Positions 7,960 to 18,400 of a stretch of DNA of 43,342 nucleotides are shown here, in pieces (within the stretch, counting starts at the first letter, position 1; each line of letters starts with the position of its first letter). Both the position numbers and the translations under genes were made by a program. The notes under the pieces are model-generated. The model was not told the origin of the DNA. It ran no database searches and saw only the letters and a list, made by a program, of their open reading frames with translations. The stretch is from DATBGS01 sp036557885 (GTDB taxonomy: Bacteria > Chloroflexota > Ktedonobacteria > Ktedonobacterales > DATBGS01): NCBI GenBank assembly GCA_036557885.1, contig DATBGS010000013.1, forward strand, positions 1 through 43,342. Reading direction: 5' to 3'.

Positions 7960-8610
7960 ATGGATTGCCCCATGCAACAGCACGCTCCCCTCGCCAAGGG
8001 ACAGCCTGAGCCAACAGTAGAAACGTCGGCAAGCCTCCCGCTGCCGCAGCCGAAACCCGGCCTGCGGCGTGCACTGGTGGCCTTCCGCCATCGCAACTAT
8101 CGGCTGTATTGGGGTGGTCAACTGATCTCGCTGATGGGCACCTTTATGCAGACCATCGGGCAATCCTGGCTGGTGCTACAACTGACCCACAGCGGCTTGC
8201 AGATCGGGCTAGTGGGCGCGCTGCAATTTCTGCCGGTGCTGCTCTTCTCGCTCGTGGGCGGGGTCTTTGCTGACCGCTGGCCCAAACGACGGGTCTTGCT
8301 GGTGACGCAATCGGTGGAAATGCTCCAGGCATTCATCCTGTGGGCGCTGGTTGCCTCCAACGCGATTCAACTCTGGCAGGTGTATCTGCTCGCGCTGCTG
8401 CTGGGTCTGGCGACCAGCCTGGACCAGCCGACGCGCTCGGCGTTTGTCGTGGAACTGGTTGGGCGCGAAGACCTGCCCAACGTCGTCGCGCTCAGCCCCT
8501 ATTATCCACCATATCTATTAGAAGCACCCTTTGACCTTTCTGCATATTCGTATTACAATCTCTTAACACTAGTAGTTGCGTGCATGCATGCAAATATCGG
8601 GGAGGGGTGA
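7960..8610 (+). pseudogene. MFS transporter, truncated after the N-terminal half
   Basis: The first 175 residues match a drug-efflux-type major facilitator. FRHRNYRLYWGGQLISLMG precedes TM1. Then come TM2 with the A-motif loop GGVFADRWPKRRVLLVTQ and TMs 3-4 ending LGLATSLDQPTRSAFVVEL. After GREDLPNVVALS, where the family continues into TMs 5-12, the sequence becomes unrelated (YYPPYLLEAPFDL...) and stops at 8608-8610. The C-terminal two thirds are missing, so transport is not expected. The start is the ATG at 7960 or 7972; neither has an ideal ribosome-binding site. The stop overlaps the next start as GTGA. MarR genes are common MFS neighbours, so an efflux locus probably lost its pump by deletion. 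Confidence 0.85.
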
Positions 8611-9116
8611 GAGCAATTATTCCTCACGATCGTGAGCTGCTTGCTCAGAGTATGAGCGAGTTCAGATCCATCGTCTTTGGCAGATTCGCTCCCTCAATTC
8701 TGCGCACCTTCAGGGACTTTGACTATTCTCTTGCTCAGGTAGCTTCGCTGTTCATCTTAGATGAACAGGGCGAGTTGACCATCAAACAGGTTGCTGGATT
8801 GCTTGAGCGCTCCGTTTCGGCTACCAGCCGTTTGCTCGACCAGTTAGCAGCGCGCGGCATGCTAACGCGGCGTGAGGACGAGCAGGATCACCGAGTCAAG
8901 CGAGTGGCCATCACAGAGCAAGGGCGGGCGCTCATTGAGACGCTCCAAGTATTGCGTGCCGATGTCCAACTAGAGCTGATGGAATACCTCTCACTGGATG
9001 AGCAAGAAGATGCCGTGCGAGGTATGGTCCTGCTTGCCAAAGCTGGAAGAAAATGGAGAGAACAACATGAGTCTTCCACCACAAGAACAGCAGTCTCAAG
9101 CACACCAGAGCTCTAG
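8607..9116 (+). CDS. MarR-family transcriptional regulator
   Basis: A 169-residue winged-helix protein. The recognition region ELTIKQVAGLLERSVSATSRLLDQLAARG and the wing TRREDEQDHRVKRVAITEQGRAL are classic MarR features. Such proteins bind palindromic operators as dimers and release on binding a small ligand, often an antibiotic or phenol. I place the start at GTG 8607, which overlaps the stop of the truncated MFS frame (GTGA). GGGGAGG lies only two bases upstream, so ATG 8652 remains possible. Its 3' end overlaps the start of the large phosphotransferase gene by 50 bases, which suggests cotranscription. It is the likely regulator of that gene. Confidence 0.85.
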   Translation: MRAIIPHDRELLAQSMSEFRSIVFGRFAPSILRTFRDFDYSLAQVASLFILDEQGELTIKQVAGLLERSVSATSRLLDQLAARGMLTRREDEQDHRVKRVAITEQGRALIETLQVLRADVQLELMEYLSLDEQEDAVRGMVLLAKAGRKWREQHESSTTRTAVSSTPEL

Positions 9117-11832
9117 GGATTTCGTGCTCCCTTTGAGTACACTGCATCGTGACATGCTGGCGCTAGTCGGTGGCAAGGCTGCCAATCTCGGGGAGCTGAC
9201 CCACGCGAAGTTAAGAGTGCCACCCGGCTTCTGCGTCACCACTACAGCCTACGCTCTCGTGGCTGCGGACGCTGGACTGCAAAGCGTTCTGGACACATAC
9301 TCACCTTCACCGGCCGGGGAAGGCGGAGATGCCCAACGGCTCACAGCTCTGGCGCAGGCAGCGCGCCACCGCATTCTGGCAGCGCCCATCCCAACAGCAA
9401 TTGCTGATGCTATCACCGGAGCCTATGGCGTTTTGGGCTCTGGAGAATCCCTCTCTGTGGCAGTGCGCTCCTCTGCTACGGCGGAAGATCTTCCCTTTGC
9501 CAGTTTTGCAGGCCAGCAGGACACCTACCTCAATATCGTGGGTGTCGAGGCTGTACTGGATGCAGTACGGCGCTGTTGGGCCTCGCTGTGGACCGATCGG
9601 GCGGTAAGCTATCGGGAGAGTCTGGGTCTCGATCAGAGCAGCGTCAAGCTGGCCGTGGTGGTGCAGCGCATGGTCGAATCCTCGGTGGCGGGTGTCCTCT
9701 TCACCGCTCATCCAGTGACAGGCAAGCGGCACCAAGCAGTCATCGACGCTAATCCCGGCCTGGGAGAAGCCGTCGTCTCCGGCGCGACCAATCCAGATCA
9801 CTTTGTGGTGAATACCGCGACAGGTGAGATTGTCGAGCGCAGGCTGGGAGAGAAGCGCGTCGTCATCAGGGGAACCGCAGGAGGAGGTACGCTCCAAAGC
9901 CGGGCCAGCGACGGCAGTCATGAAGCCTGCCTCACCGATGAACAAATCCGCGCCCTGGCCGAGCTTGGAGCACGCGTCGAGGCGTATTACGGCCAGCCGC
10001 AGGATACCGAGTGGGCCATTGATCCCGAAGGCGTGCTCTGGCTCACACAATCGCGGCCGATCACCACGCTCTACCCGCTGCCAGCCAACGCACCGACGAG
10101 CGATGATGAGCTGCGTGTCTACTTCTCGCTCAACGTGTTCCAGGGCGTCTATCGCCCCTTCACTCCAGCGGGGCTCTCGACGTTCCGTTTGATCGCATCA
10201 GGAATTGCCGCTGGATTTGGCTTTCCACAGCCCGATCCGTTGAGCGGTCCCCCTGTCCTGATCGAGGCAGGTCAGCGCCTCTTCCTTGACGTGACGCCTG
10301 TTTTGCGCAACAAGTTGGGCCAGAGAGCGCTCATAGGCGCGGCGAGCAATGGGGAGGCCCTCTCGGCGCCACTCTTCAAGCAGCTGACCAGCGATCCGCG
10401 TCTCTCGCTCATTTCGACGAAACGATGGCTCCTGATACGCGCTTTCGGGAGGGTGTTGGCGAAAACACAGGCCCCTATCTATGCCTTTCAAGCCTTGTTC
10501 TGGCCGAAGGCAGCGGTAAAGCGGGTGCAGAAGACCGCCGACCGTGTACGGGCGATGAATTTCATCACACCCGGCCTCAAGAACGAAGAGCGCCTGAAGG
10601 GGATGGAGCGTGTTGTAGGGAACTTCCTGGATGTCATTGGCGGTATAGCGCCGGTTCTGCCTGTCGGTCTGGGCAGTCAGGCGCTGGCTGGCAAGCTCTT
10701 GGGCGACCTGGCGAAGCCGGAGGAGCGGCAAGTGGTGCTGCGTGGTCTCCCGCATAATCCAACGACAGAGATGGATTTGGCACTCTGGCACCTGGCACAA
10801 AGGGTAGCCGCTCATCCCGACATCGTTGAGCTTGTCCACGAAAGCACCCCCGAGCAACTGGCGCAGGAGTATCGTGCAGGCAGCTTGCCGCTTTCGCTCC
10901 AGCAGGGATTGGCCGAATTCCTTGCCCGCTACGGACACCGTGGAGTAGCCGAGATTGACCTTGGCCTGCCGTGCTGGTCAGAGGACCCGACTCATCTTCT
11001 TGGGGCGCTTTCAAACTACCTGCATTTGAATGATGCATCCCTGGCTCCTCCTGTGCAATTCCAGCGGGGAGCACAGGAGGCCGAAAGCATGCTCGCAGAA
11101 CTGGTCCAACGGGCGAGGAGCAAGGGCTGGTTGCGGAGTTGGCTCGTTCACTTCTTCCTAAGCAGAACGCGCGATCTGGTTGGGTTGCGTGAGATGCCAA
11201 AGTTTACCATCGTCTTGCTGATGGCGCGCATGCGCGACTTGTGGTGGACAATTGGGAAAGAACTGGAACAGGCTGGCCGGCTGGAAACGGCCAGAGAAGT
11301 CTTCTTCCTCTCGCTGCCAGAGATCCACGCAGCACTTGCAGGAGCAGATATGCATAACACGGTGCGCGATCACCGCACAGCCTACGACTACGAAATGCGT
11401 CGACGTCACATTCCGCGGGTGCTACTCTCTGACGGCACCGAACCCAGCGCTGGTTCTGCGGATGCTGCGGACTCATCTCAAGGCGTGCTGCGGGGGACGC
11501 CTGCATCGCCAGGAACCGTGACAGCGAAGGCGCGCGTTATCCTCGATCCAACAGGTGCGCATCTGGCCCCCGGTGAAATCCTGGTCGCTCCCTCCACCGA
11601 TCCCGGCTGGACCCCGCTCTTCCTCACGGCTGGCGGGCTGGTTATGGAAATGGGTGGAGCCATCTCTCACGGCGCTGTCGTGGCCCGCGAGTATGGCATC
11701 CCGGCAGTCGTCGGAGTCGCGGGAGCCACAGAGCGGATCACCACCGGCCAGTGCATCACCGTTGATGGAGCAGCTGGGAAGATCACCATTGAGGAAGATG
11801 CCCAGACTCCTGAGCAAGTGCTTAGTGAATGA
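9067..11832 (+). CDS. PEP/pyruvate-binding phosphotransferase, rifampicin phosphotransferase-like
   Basis: A 921-residue protein of the PEP-synthase/PPDK superfamily. The N-terminal ATP-binding domain (about residues 15-340) shows VGGKAANLGEL, VAVRSSATAEDLPFASFAGQ and DTEWAIDPEGVLWLTQSRP. A large variable middle domain (350-780) follows. The C-terminal swivelling phospho-His domain has GGAISHGAVVAREYGIPAV with the catalytic His at 868. No C-terminal PEP-binding TIM barrel is present. That order, ATP domain-insert-His domain, is the plan of rifampicin phosphotransferase (Rph), which transfers the ATP beta-phosphate to the drug. Start ATG 9067 has GGAGAG upstream. Overlap with the MarR gene suggests ligand-induced expression. 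Rifampicin as substrate is inference; other substrates are possible. Confidence 0.82.
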   Translation: MSLPPQEQQSQAHQSSRDFVLPLSTLHRDMLALVGGKAANLGELTHAKLRVPPGFCVTTTAYALVAADAGLQSVLDTYSPSPAGEGGDAQRLTALAQAARHRILAAPIPTAIADAITGAYGVLGSGESLSVAVRSSATAEDLPFASFAGQQDTYLNIVGVEAVLDAVRRCWASLWTDRAVSYRESLGLDQSSVKLAVVVQRMVESSVAGVLFTAHPVTGKRHQAVIDANPGLGEAVVSGATNPDHFVVNTATGEIVERRLGEKRVVIRGTAGGGTLQSRASDGSHEACLTDEQIRALAELGARVEAYYGQPQDTEWAIDPEGVLWLTQSRPITTLYPLPANAPTSDDELRVYFSLNVFQGVYRPFTPAGLSTFRLIASGIAAGFGFPQPDPLSGPPVLIEAGQRLFLDVTPVLRNKLGQRALIGAASNGEALSAPLFKQLTSDPRLSLISTKRWLLIRAFGRVLAKTQAPIYAFQALFWPKAAVKRVQKTADRVRAMNFITPGLKNEERLKGMERVVGNFLDVIGGIAPVLPVGLGSQALAGKLLGDLAKPEERQVVLRGLPHNPTTEMDLALWHLAQRVAAHPDIVELVHESTPEQLAQEYRAGSLPLSLQQGLAEFLARYGHRGVAEIDLGLPCWSEDPTHLLGALSNYLHLNDASLAPPVQFQRGAQEAESMLAELVQRARSKGWLRSWLVHFFLSRTRDLVGLREMPKFTIVLLMARMRDLWWTIGKELEQAGRLETAREVFFLSLPEIHAALAGADMHNTVRDHRTAYDYEMRRRHIPRVLLSDGTEPSAGSADAADSSQGVLRGTPASPGTVTAKARVILDPTGAHLAPGEILVAPSTDPGWTPLFLTAGGLVMEMGGAISHGAVVAREYGIPAVVGVAGATERITTGQCITVDGAAGKITIEEDAQTPEQVLSE

Positions 11833-12065
11833 GCTGTAGCAGCACAAGAACAGGCCATTTCGAGCTGCAGGAGACCGGGGGCTGATGGCAATCAGCCTCA
11901 CTGTCCTGGCTGTGGTGGCTCCTTCGAATATCTGTTCAATAATTCTCGGTTGAATGGTATCTCGGTTGCTTGCACTGGTACCTGAGAAACAGCTATACTG
12001 GCGAGGCGTCAGCATGTGCTCTGGCGCTGCGAGCCTCATCTTTTTGCTGAAAGCGAGCTTCAGGT

Positions 12066-13184
12066 GTGGTGTTTCCTCTCTTTCCCCTGATCAAGACCTT
12101 GCGAGACCGGTGCGCTGAGCGCCTTCGCCAATACATGTTCGCTTGGACTAAGCCTACAATCCCCACCCTGGTCCTGGGCACTGTTGGTGATCTCACCCGC
12201 AGCAAGACTGAACGGCTGGCCGAAAATGCGATTCTGCATCAGCAGCTCATTATCCTATACCGTCAGGTGAAGCGCCCAGCATGTACCAAGACGGATTGGG
12301 TGCTCTTGGTGCTGCTCGCGCGAACAGTACGTCATTGGAAACAGACCCTCTTCATTGTTCAGCCGGAAACCTTACTGCGCTGGCACCGCCAGGCGTTCCG
12401 TTGGTTCTGGCAACGACGATCCAAAGCTTCGGTGAGCAAGCCCAAAGTGCCTGCCGAGACCGTGGCTTTGATCAAAACGATGGCGCTGAACAACCGCTTG
12501 TGGGCGCGGAACGCATTCAGGGAGAACTCCTCAAGCTAGGCCTTCACATCTCAAAACGAACCGTCCAAAATATATGCGCCAGGGGCGTCCCCGATCTTCC
12601 TCGAGAGACGCTGGTCCACGTTCCTCCAAAAGCATGCACATGAGATCTGGGCCTGCGACTTCCTGCCAATCACCGACCTGTTCTTCCGCTCGCTCTTTGC
12701 CTTCTTTCTTATTGAACTGAAGATACGGAAGGTGATCCACGTCGGGGTGACGCGCCATCCCACCGATGCCTGAGGTGCAAAGCCCCTGCGGGAGGCGACT
12801 CCCTATGGGCAAGCTCCCAAATACCTGATTCGAGACAACGATAGCAAGTTTGGTCTGCTCTTTGCCCGCGTGGCGAGCGGGACCGGATCAAGCTCCTACG
12901 GACGCCGATCCATGCTCCGCGTGCCAATGGCGACTCGCGAGCGCTTCCTGGGGAGCGTCCGTCGCGAATGCCTGGATCACTTACTGATCCTGCACGAGCA
13001 GCAGCTCTCCCGGGTACTCCAAGTCTATGTGACGTATTTCAATCGAGCACGTCCCCATCAAGGGCTCCAACAGCAGATCCCCGATCCTCCGGCCACTCTC
13101 CTGCCAGCCGAGGCTAGGGATGGTCCCATCATCGCCATGCCCATCTTGGGTGGCTTACATCATGATTCCCGCCGAGGGGCCTGA
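12066..13184 (+). pseudogene. Integrase-core (rve) transposase, frameshifted
   Basis: The fragments, in order, belong to one transposase of about 370 codons. The first frame (12066 on) has RLAENAILHQQLIILYRQVKR and IVQPETLLRWHRQAFRWFW. A second has GAERIQGELLKLGLHISKRT. A third, near 12640, reads EIWACDFLPITDLFFRSLF, with the first catalytic Asp. Then come KVIHVGVTRHPTDA and, after another break, YLIRDNDSKFG with the second Asp. The last frame (12870-13184) gives ERFLGSVRRECLDHLLIL, with the catalytic Glu, and YVTYFNRARPHQGLQQQIP. At least three frame breaks make it non-functional. Clear terminal repeats were not found. Confidence 0.82.
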
Positions 13185-13427
13185 AGGACAGCCATCTCCG
13201 GCAAACGCCAGCAGAGCAAGAAAATGCCGAGCATGAGAATGCTGTTGGGCTAAACCGTCTGTACGCTGGCGTGAGCAGGCGCTGGCTGAACCTGTGGCCT
13301 GAAGCAAAAGAGCGGAACAAGAAAGTGGACTCAGGTGCTCTGAGCCAGGCTTCAACCGGTCACAGTGGTGAAGAAAGCGTGTCGGGTGATACCTATCAAG
13401 CGGAGATGAGCATGCTTTACATCTTCA

Positions 13428-13465
13428 AGATCCGAAGGCAAATCAATTGATTTGCCTTCGGATCT
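13428..13465. repeat. Perfect 38-bp palindrome
   Basis: The arm AGATCCGAAGGCAAATCAA is followed immediately by its exact complement, with no spacer (centre between 13446 and 13447). Pairing stops at both ends. It marks the exact point where recognisable TetR sequence begins. No T-tract follows, so it is not a normal terminator. A fold-back duplication at a rearrangement junction is the simplest explanation. Confidence 0.9.
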
Positions 13466-13857
13466 GGGAAGTAGCCACCACAGGGGGAACGCTGCAAGCG
13501 CAGTTAGAGGCGCTCTTCCGCGCGTTTATCCGCCTGGCAACCGAAGACGCCGATGGCTTTCACGTCTTTATGAGCGCGTTGTATGGCGTCAACCGCGCCT
13601 TTCAAGAAGAGGCACTGGGCCTGCTGCGCGAATACGTCGCCCTCATGCGCGAAACCCTGGAGCAGACCCTTCCGCCGCGTGCCAGGGGGCGCGTGGACCT
13701 GGACGCCGTCGCGCTGCTGGTCCTTTCGGCAACGGAATCGCTGGTGCTGTCGGCGCGCGTGCTGGGCTACAGCGAGCAACGATTATCCGAGATGGCCCCT
13801 CTTATTGCAGCCGCGCTCTTGCCCGGACTAGAAAACTCAGCAATGCTCGGTAGCTAG
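13447..13857 (+). pseudogene. TetR-family regulator, C-terminal ligand-binding domain only
   Basis: The 136-codon frame looks like the ligand-binding/dimerisation half of a TetR/AcrR regulator: an all-helical sequence such as LEALFRAFIRLATEDADGFHVFMSAL and VDLDAVALLVLSATESLVLSARVLG. The helix-turn-helix that should precede it is absent. The upstream border coincides with a perfect 38-bp palindrome. The nominal TTG start inside that palindrome has no ribosome-binding site. Without the DNA-binding head it cannot act as a repressor. The sequence just left (ATGCTTTACATCTTCAAG, LYIFK) faintly resembles the end of a TetR helix-turn-helix (LYYYF), so the head may have been lost by rearrangement at the palindrome. 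Confidence 0.7.
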
Positions 13858-13951
13858 AGGTCGCTCGGCTCTCTCAGCTGATTTTTCCATTGCTTGAGCG
13901 AAAGAATCTAAGCATACTACAATACGATGTGATGTACCCCGCTAGCTCTCG

Positions 13952-14714
13952 ATGTCAGAAAGCAGTACACTGAGCGACGAAGACTGGAGCAAGATGCGCG
14001 AATTCTTGCGCCAGGAGTCGCGGGCCTCTCGAGGCCGAGATGAACCATCGTGCCGCCACTTTCTCGACGTGGTGCAATGGATCAGCCGGAGCGGCGCAGA
14101 GTGGCGGCTGCTTCAGGCGCGAGTACGGCGCCTGGAAGAGCGTGCACAAACGCTTTGTCCGCTGGTGTGTCGAAGGACGTGTGGAAGCGCATGCTGGCAG
14201 CGTTCGCGACTGATCCGGACACCGAGCACGGGATGAGTGACGCCCACCAGTGTCCGTGTCCATGCGTGTGCCGCTGGCGCACAAAAAAGCATGGGGAGCA
14301 AGCGCTCTGGCGCAGTCGTGGTGGATTCAGTGGCACAATCCCTCTCACGGTCGATGGCGCGAGGCCATCCGCTGCGCGTGCTTTTGACCGCTGGACTACG
14401 GCAGGACAGCACGCAGGCTGACGCCTTCCTGGAGGGGTTCACGTTCGAGCAGGTCATCGCTGATCGCGGGTATGCCGCAGCCCAGTTTATTGCCGCCTTC
14501 CAGGAGCGCGGAGGCGTTGCCGTGATTGGGCCTCATCAGCGGGCTGGCGATCAAGCGCGCGTACGATACCTGGCTCTCTCGGGAGCGGCTTGTGATCGAG
14601 TGGTGCTTCAACACACTCAAGCATTTTCGCCGCATTTTCTCCCGCTTCGAGAAGCTCGATCGCTCTTTTCTCGGCTTCCTCCACTTCTGCTGCACGCTCC
14701 TTTGGTTCCGCTGA
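13952..14714 (+). pseudogene. IS5-family (IS427-like) transposase, frameshifted
   Basis: The N-terminal frame (13952 on) is the DUF4096-type head (LSDEDWSKMREFL, HFLDVVQWISRSGAEWRLL). It then shifts to YGAWKSVHKRFVRWC, a normal continuation. The catalytic core follows in other frames: DSTQADAFLEGFTFEQVIADRGYAAAQF, with the second Asp, and SRERLVIEWCFNTLKHFRRI, with the catalytic Glu, ending LGFLHFCCTLLWFR at 14714. At least three frame changes are needed to read it through, so it is dead. Terminal repeats were not identified. The GNAT gene ends 45 bases beyond on the other strand. Confidence 0.82.
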
Positions 14715-14758
14715 AATGTCAACAGACCCCTCGTCATTTTGGGGAATTGTCCAGGCTC

Positions 14759-15334
14759 TCAAGGGAACCTGTATCCGTCCACGGTGTTGGGAGTGATAAG
14801 CGCAAATATGCTTTCGTCCACGAACTGGTGGTTGACATATTGACGATCGCGGAGGCGTCCCTCTTCCTGAAAGCCGAACTTTTCGAGCAGGCGTGCGGAA
14901 GCGAGGTTGGGAGACGCCACCTGAGCTTCAATGCGATGCAAGTGGAGGTGTTCGAAGCCGAACTGAATCATCGCAGTCAAGGCCTCGGTCATGATCCCTT
15001 TCTTCCAATAGTGTTTGGAGAGAATAAAGCTCAGGACGGCCAGGTGATTCTCGGCATCCCATGCATATCCACCGTTGCCGATGACCCGGTTCTCTCCCTT
15101 CAAGGTGATGCCCCAGCGGAGTGCTTCCTGCTCCGCAAAACGCCTTCGATGACGTTCAATACTCTTTTCCGCTTGTTCGAGCTGGGTCATCGGCGCCGGA
15201 TCGTAGTAGCGTATATTCTCTTCATCGGACATAAAGAGGAAGTAATCCTGCGCATCCGGTGCTGCGAGTTGCCGTAATATCAGGCGTTCTGTTTCTAGGG
15301 TTGGAAAGGTGTGCAGTTGGATAGGTAAGCCCAT
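14759..15334 (-). CDS. GNAT-family N-acetyltransferase, RimJ/RimL-like
   Basis: A 191-residue acetyltransferase that would move an acetyl group from acetyl-CoA to an amine. It starts with the standard TLETERLILRQLAAPDAQDYF. The middle strand is GENRVIGNGGYAWDAENHLAVLSFIL. The acetyl-CoA region is KHYWKKGIMTEALTAMIQFGF, followed by HRIEAQVASPNLASARLLEKFGF and a C-terminal EEGRLRDRQYVNHQFVDESIF strand. This matches the ribosomal-protein/Ala acetyltransferase type; true substrates vary widely and cannot be told here. The ATG at 15334 has GAGGAA nine bases upstream; longer forms lack such a site. The gene stands alone, 140 bases downstream of the STAND gene on the same strand. Confidence 0.9.
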   Translation of the reverse strand: MGLPIQLHTFPTLETERLILRQLAAPDAQDYFLFMSDEENIRYYDPAPMTQLEQAEKSIERHRRRFAEQEALRWGITLKGENRVIGNGGYAWDAENHLAVLSFILSKHYWKKGIMTEALTAMIQFGFEHLHLHRIEAQVASPNLASARLLEKFGFQEEGRLRDRQYVNHQFVDESIFALITPNTVDGYRFP

Positions 15335-15473
15335 GATGATACGTTCCTCACGTAGGTTTTCGCTAGACGCATGCGCATAGTATAAACTCTTGAGGGTGTT
15401 CGTAACTGGAAATAGGGGGGAAGGTAGCCGGTCCTCTACAAATGTCAATAGAACCTAGTTTTGCAAAACGATC

Positions 15474-18400
15474 TCATTCACCACACCCCAATTCTTCAGC
15501 AAGTCGGCGTGCTTCGTTCGCTTCTGGCAGGCCCAATGCCTCAAAGCGTTGCTTGGCCTCTTGCAACAACCTACATCCCTCTGCATAGTTGTTTTGCTGC
15601 CTGATGAGTAAGCTACCCAGTCGCAAGCTGCTGGCAGCGATGTCTCGTTCCCGCTCCCCGGCGTTGCTCAGCCGTAAACTCTCTCGATAGCCCTTTTCCG
15701 CCTGCTGCACGTCTCCGCGCTCTTCTGCCAGTACCGCCAGATGGAAGTGATTACTGCTCTCTCCGTGACGGTTCTCGCTGGCACAGGCAATCTCCAGCGC
15801 TTGGTGATAATAACTTTCGGCCACTGTTCCTTGTTTTCTATTGTGGGCCAAAAGCCCTAAGGCAGCGAGAACTGAACCCTCTCCTCGGCGATCCCGGACT
15901 TTCCGATAAATAGAGAGCGCCTCGCGATAGGCTTGCTCTGCCTCATCCAACTGCCCGCGTTGTTGCGCCAAGTTGCCCATATGCCGCAGGACCCATGCTT
16001 CTGACCAGCGGTTCTGGATTTTACGGAAGATGTTCAGCGCTTCCTGATTTACCCGCTCGGCCTCATCAGGCTGCCCGCGATACCAGGCAATCTGCCCCAA
16101 GAGGGCGAGAATCCACGCTTCGTCTCGGCGATTCTCCTCTTCACGGGTCAGAGGTAAGGCTTGCTTATAGAAGGATTCGGCGGCTGTCAACTGCCCACGG
16201 TCTTGTGCCAGCAGCCCCAACCAGGTGAGCACCCGCCCTTGTTCCCGCAGATTACCGAGTTCCTCGCTTATTTTCAAGGCTGTTTCAAACGCCCGCTTGG
16301 CTTCATCCCGATGTTCCCTGTTGCGGAAAATACGCCCAAGCGCTATCCAGGCCTCTGCCTCCCCATGTCGATCATGGAGTTGTCTGGCGAGGGAAAGCGC
16401 CCTGGAAAAATACTCTTCCGAACGCTGCACCTGTCCCTCTCGCCACAGAATATCACCTAAAGCAACCAGTACCTCTCCTTCGCCTCGCTGATCTTGCCAA
16501 GTGCGCCGCAGGAGGAGAATCTCTTGGAAGAGCCGTTCCGCCTCCGCAACCTCGCCCGTGCGCCAGAGAATTTGCCCATACGTCAAGGCGAGAGTGGCAT
16601 CCAGTTGCTGCCAGAGTGGATCGCCTGGGTGTTGGTGACTGAGGGCCTTCGTGGCGACCAGACCCCACGGCAAGTAGGTGTAGGCATCAGTGATATGCCA
16701 GCGGTCGCGCCAGTAGTTTTTGAAGGATTGGCACAGATGGGCTACCACCTCCAGCTCTCCCTGGGTCTGGGCCCAGTCCAGCAGGCCGGTAATATTTGTT
16801 TCATCCCATCCCAAGGCATTGGCTGAGGCCGCTCCCGTCGCAGTGGCATAGTAGCGTGCCAGTGACAAGCGTGCGAGGTCTTGGGCGCGCTGGTCCCACC
16901 GCGCAAACTGGATACTCGCAAAAGCACGAAGCAGCGCATGCAACCGCAGGCGCTCACGGTCGCTCCCTGCGGGCATGGCCGCATTGATGGAGGAGTCGAG
17001 CAAGGCCCGGCGCACGAGCAGATTCAACTGCTCTTCTGGGTAAGCCAATTGCACCTGGTTGGCAAGTGCCAGTGCCGCCTGGCGTCCAAACTCGCCGGTG
17101 GGGAACGCGGCCAGAGCGATAAAAAGCCAGCGGGCCGGATTCGGTAAGGCGTCGATGCTCTGGTTGAGGATACGGGCCACAGCTTGCGGCGTCTCGCCCT
17201 CTGGGAGGTCAAGCGCTCGTTGTGGATCCCTCAATTCCTGAGCAAACACGGTCAGGTCGCGCTGTTGTTCGGCGGCGTAGGCTCCAGCCAGTTTAACAGC
17301 GAGCGTATGTTCGCCCAGCGTCGCAACGATCTGTTTCGCTGCCTCGCCCTCCTTAGTGGTGAAACCCTGGATAGTCCTGCGTCCAAGAGATTGCGCGAGG
17401 AGATCCAGCGCCTCATGTGGGGCAAGCAGTTGTAGTTCGAGGCCGCCTTCGGCTGGTACACCGCTGGTGGGGAGCATCTGACGAGCGGTCAAAAGGATGG
17501 TAGCATTCGCCGTTCGTAGCGGACCCACAAGCTGTTCCAACGCTAGCTGAGGCTCAATATTGTCCAAGACAATCAGCACATCTTTTCCGTCCAATAACTG
17601 ATGTGCTAACTCGGCCAGGCGGGCGAGTAGACTCGTCTCAGGAGGCTGTCGCAACGGGTGAAAGCTGGTAAGTACCTCGCCAAGAATGCTCAGAGCATCC
17701 GACCGTCCCTGGCAAAGGATGACCACAATACCATCTTTGAAGTGACCCTCTCTACGCGCTTGACGCAATGCGACCGCTGCCAGCGCAGTCTTGCCAATCC
17801 CACCCATCCCACGTAAGGCAGAGATGGCTACGGCGCCTCCACTACGGAGGCGTTGGAGTAACCAATCAAGCTCCGCACCACGTCCCACAAAGTGAGGTGG
17901 TTCTGGGAGCAGTGCTTCTTGGAATGGTGGACCCTGTGCCGCGGGCGGTGCTACGCTGAAGAGCGTGTCTGCCTTTGCCATTCCTTGGGCATTTATTGTA
18001 TGATCTGCCGAATCAGAAGTACCTGCTGGTCCGACCAGTCTGCTACCCAGGGCGATTGAGACACGTTGCGCTACTTGAACCCAGATCTGTTCCCGTTTCG
18101 TAGGATCCATGCCGCTGATCGAGTTTATTGGGTCGTTTAGTGCTTGGTATGCTCCAAGGGCCGAATCGTAGAAGAGGCAGGGTCGCAGGAGAAGGGGGAG
18201 GATTTTGAGGCCATTCCGTCTAGCCGCTTCAAGCGCTTGAGGCACTTCGACAGTAGTAATAAACTTTGAGGCCAAGAAAGAAGCGCTGACCAACAGGATT
18301 GCCACTTTGGCGTCAGCCAAGTGCTGCCGAATTTCCTCGAGCCAGATATCGCCTGGCTCGAGCCGGGTATCCACCCAGACGTCTAACAGTCCTTGTTGTT

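Noticed and set aside
14237..15277. 346-codon plus-strand frame over the IS5 remnant and GNAT gene
   Set aside because: It joins one frame of a broken transposase to the antisense of an acetyltransferase; no single family covers it.
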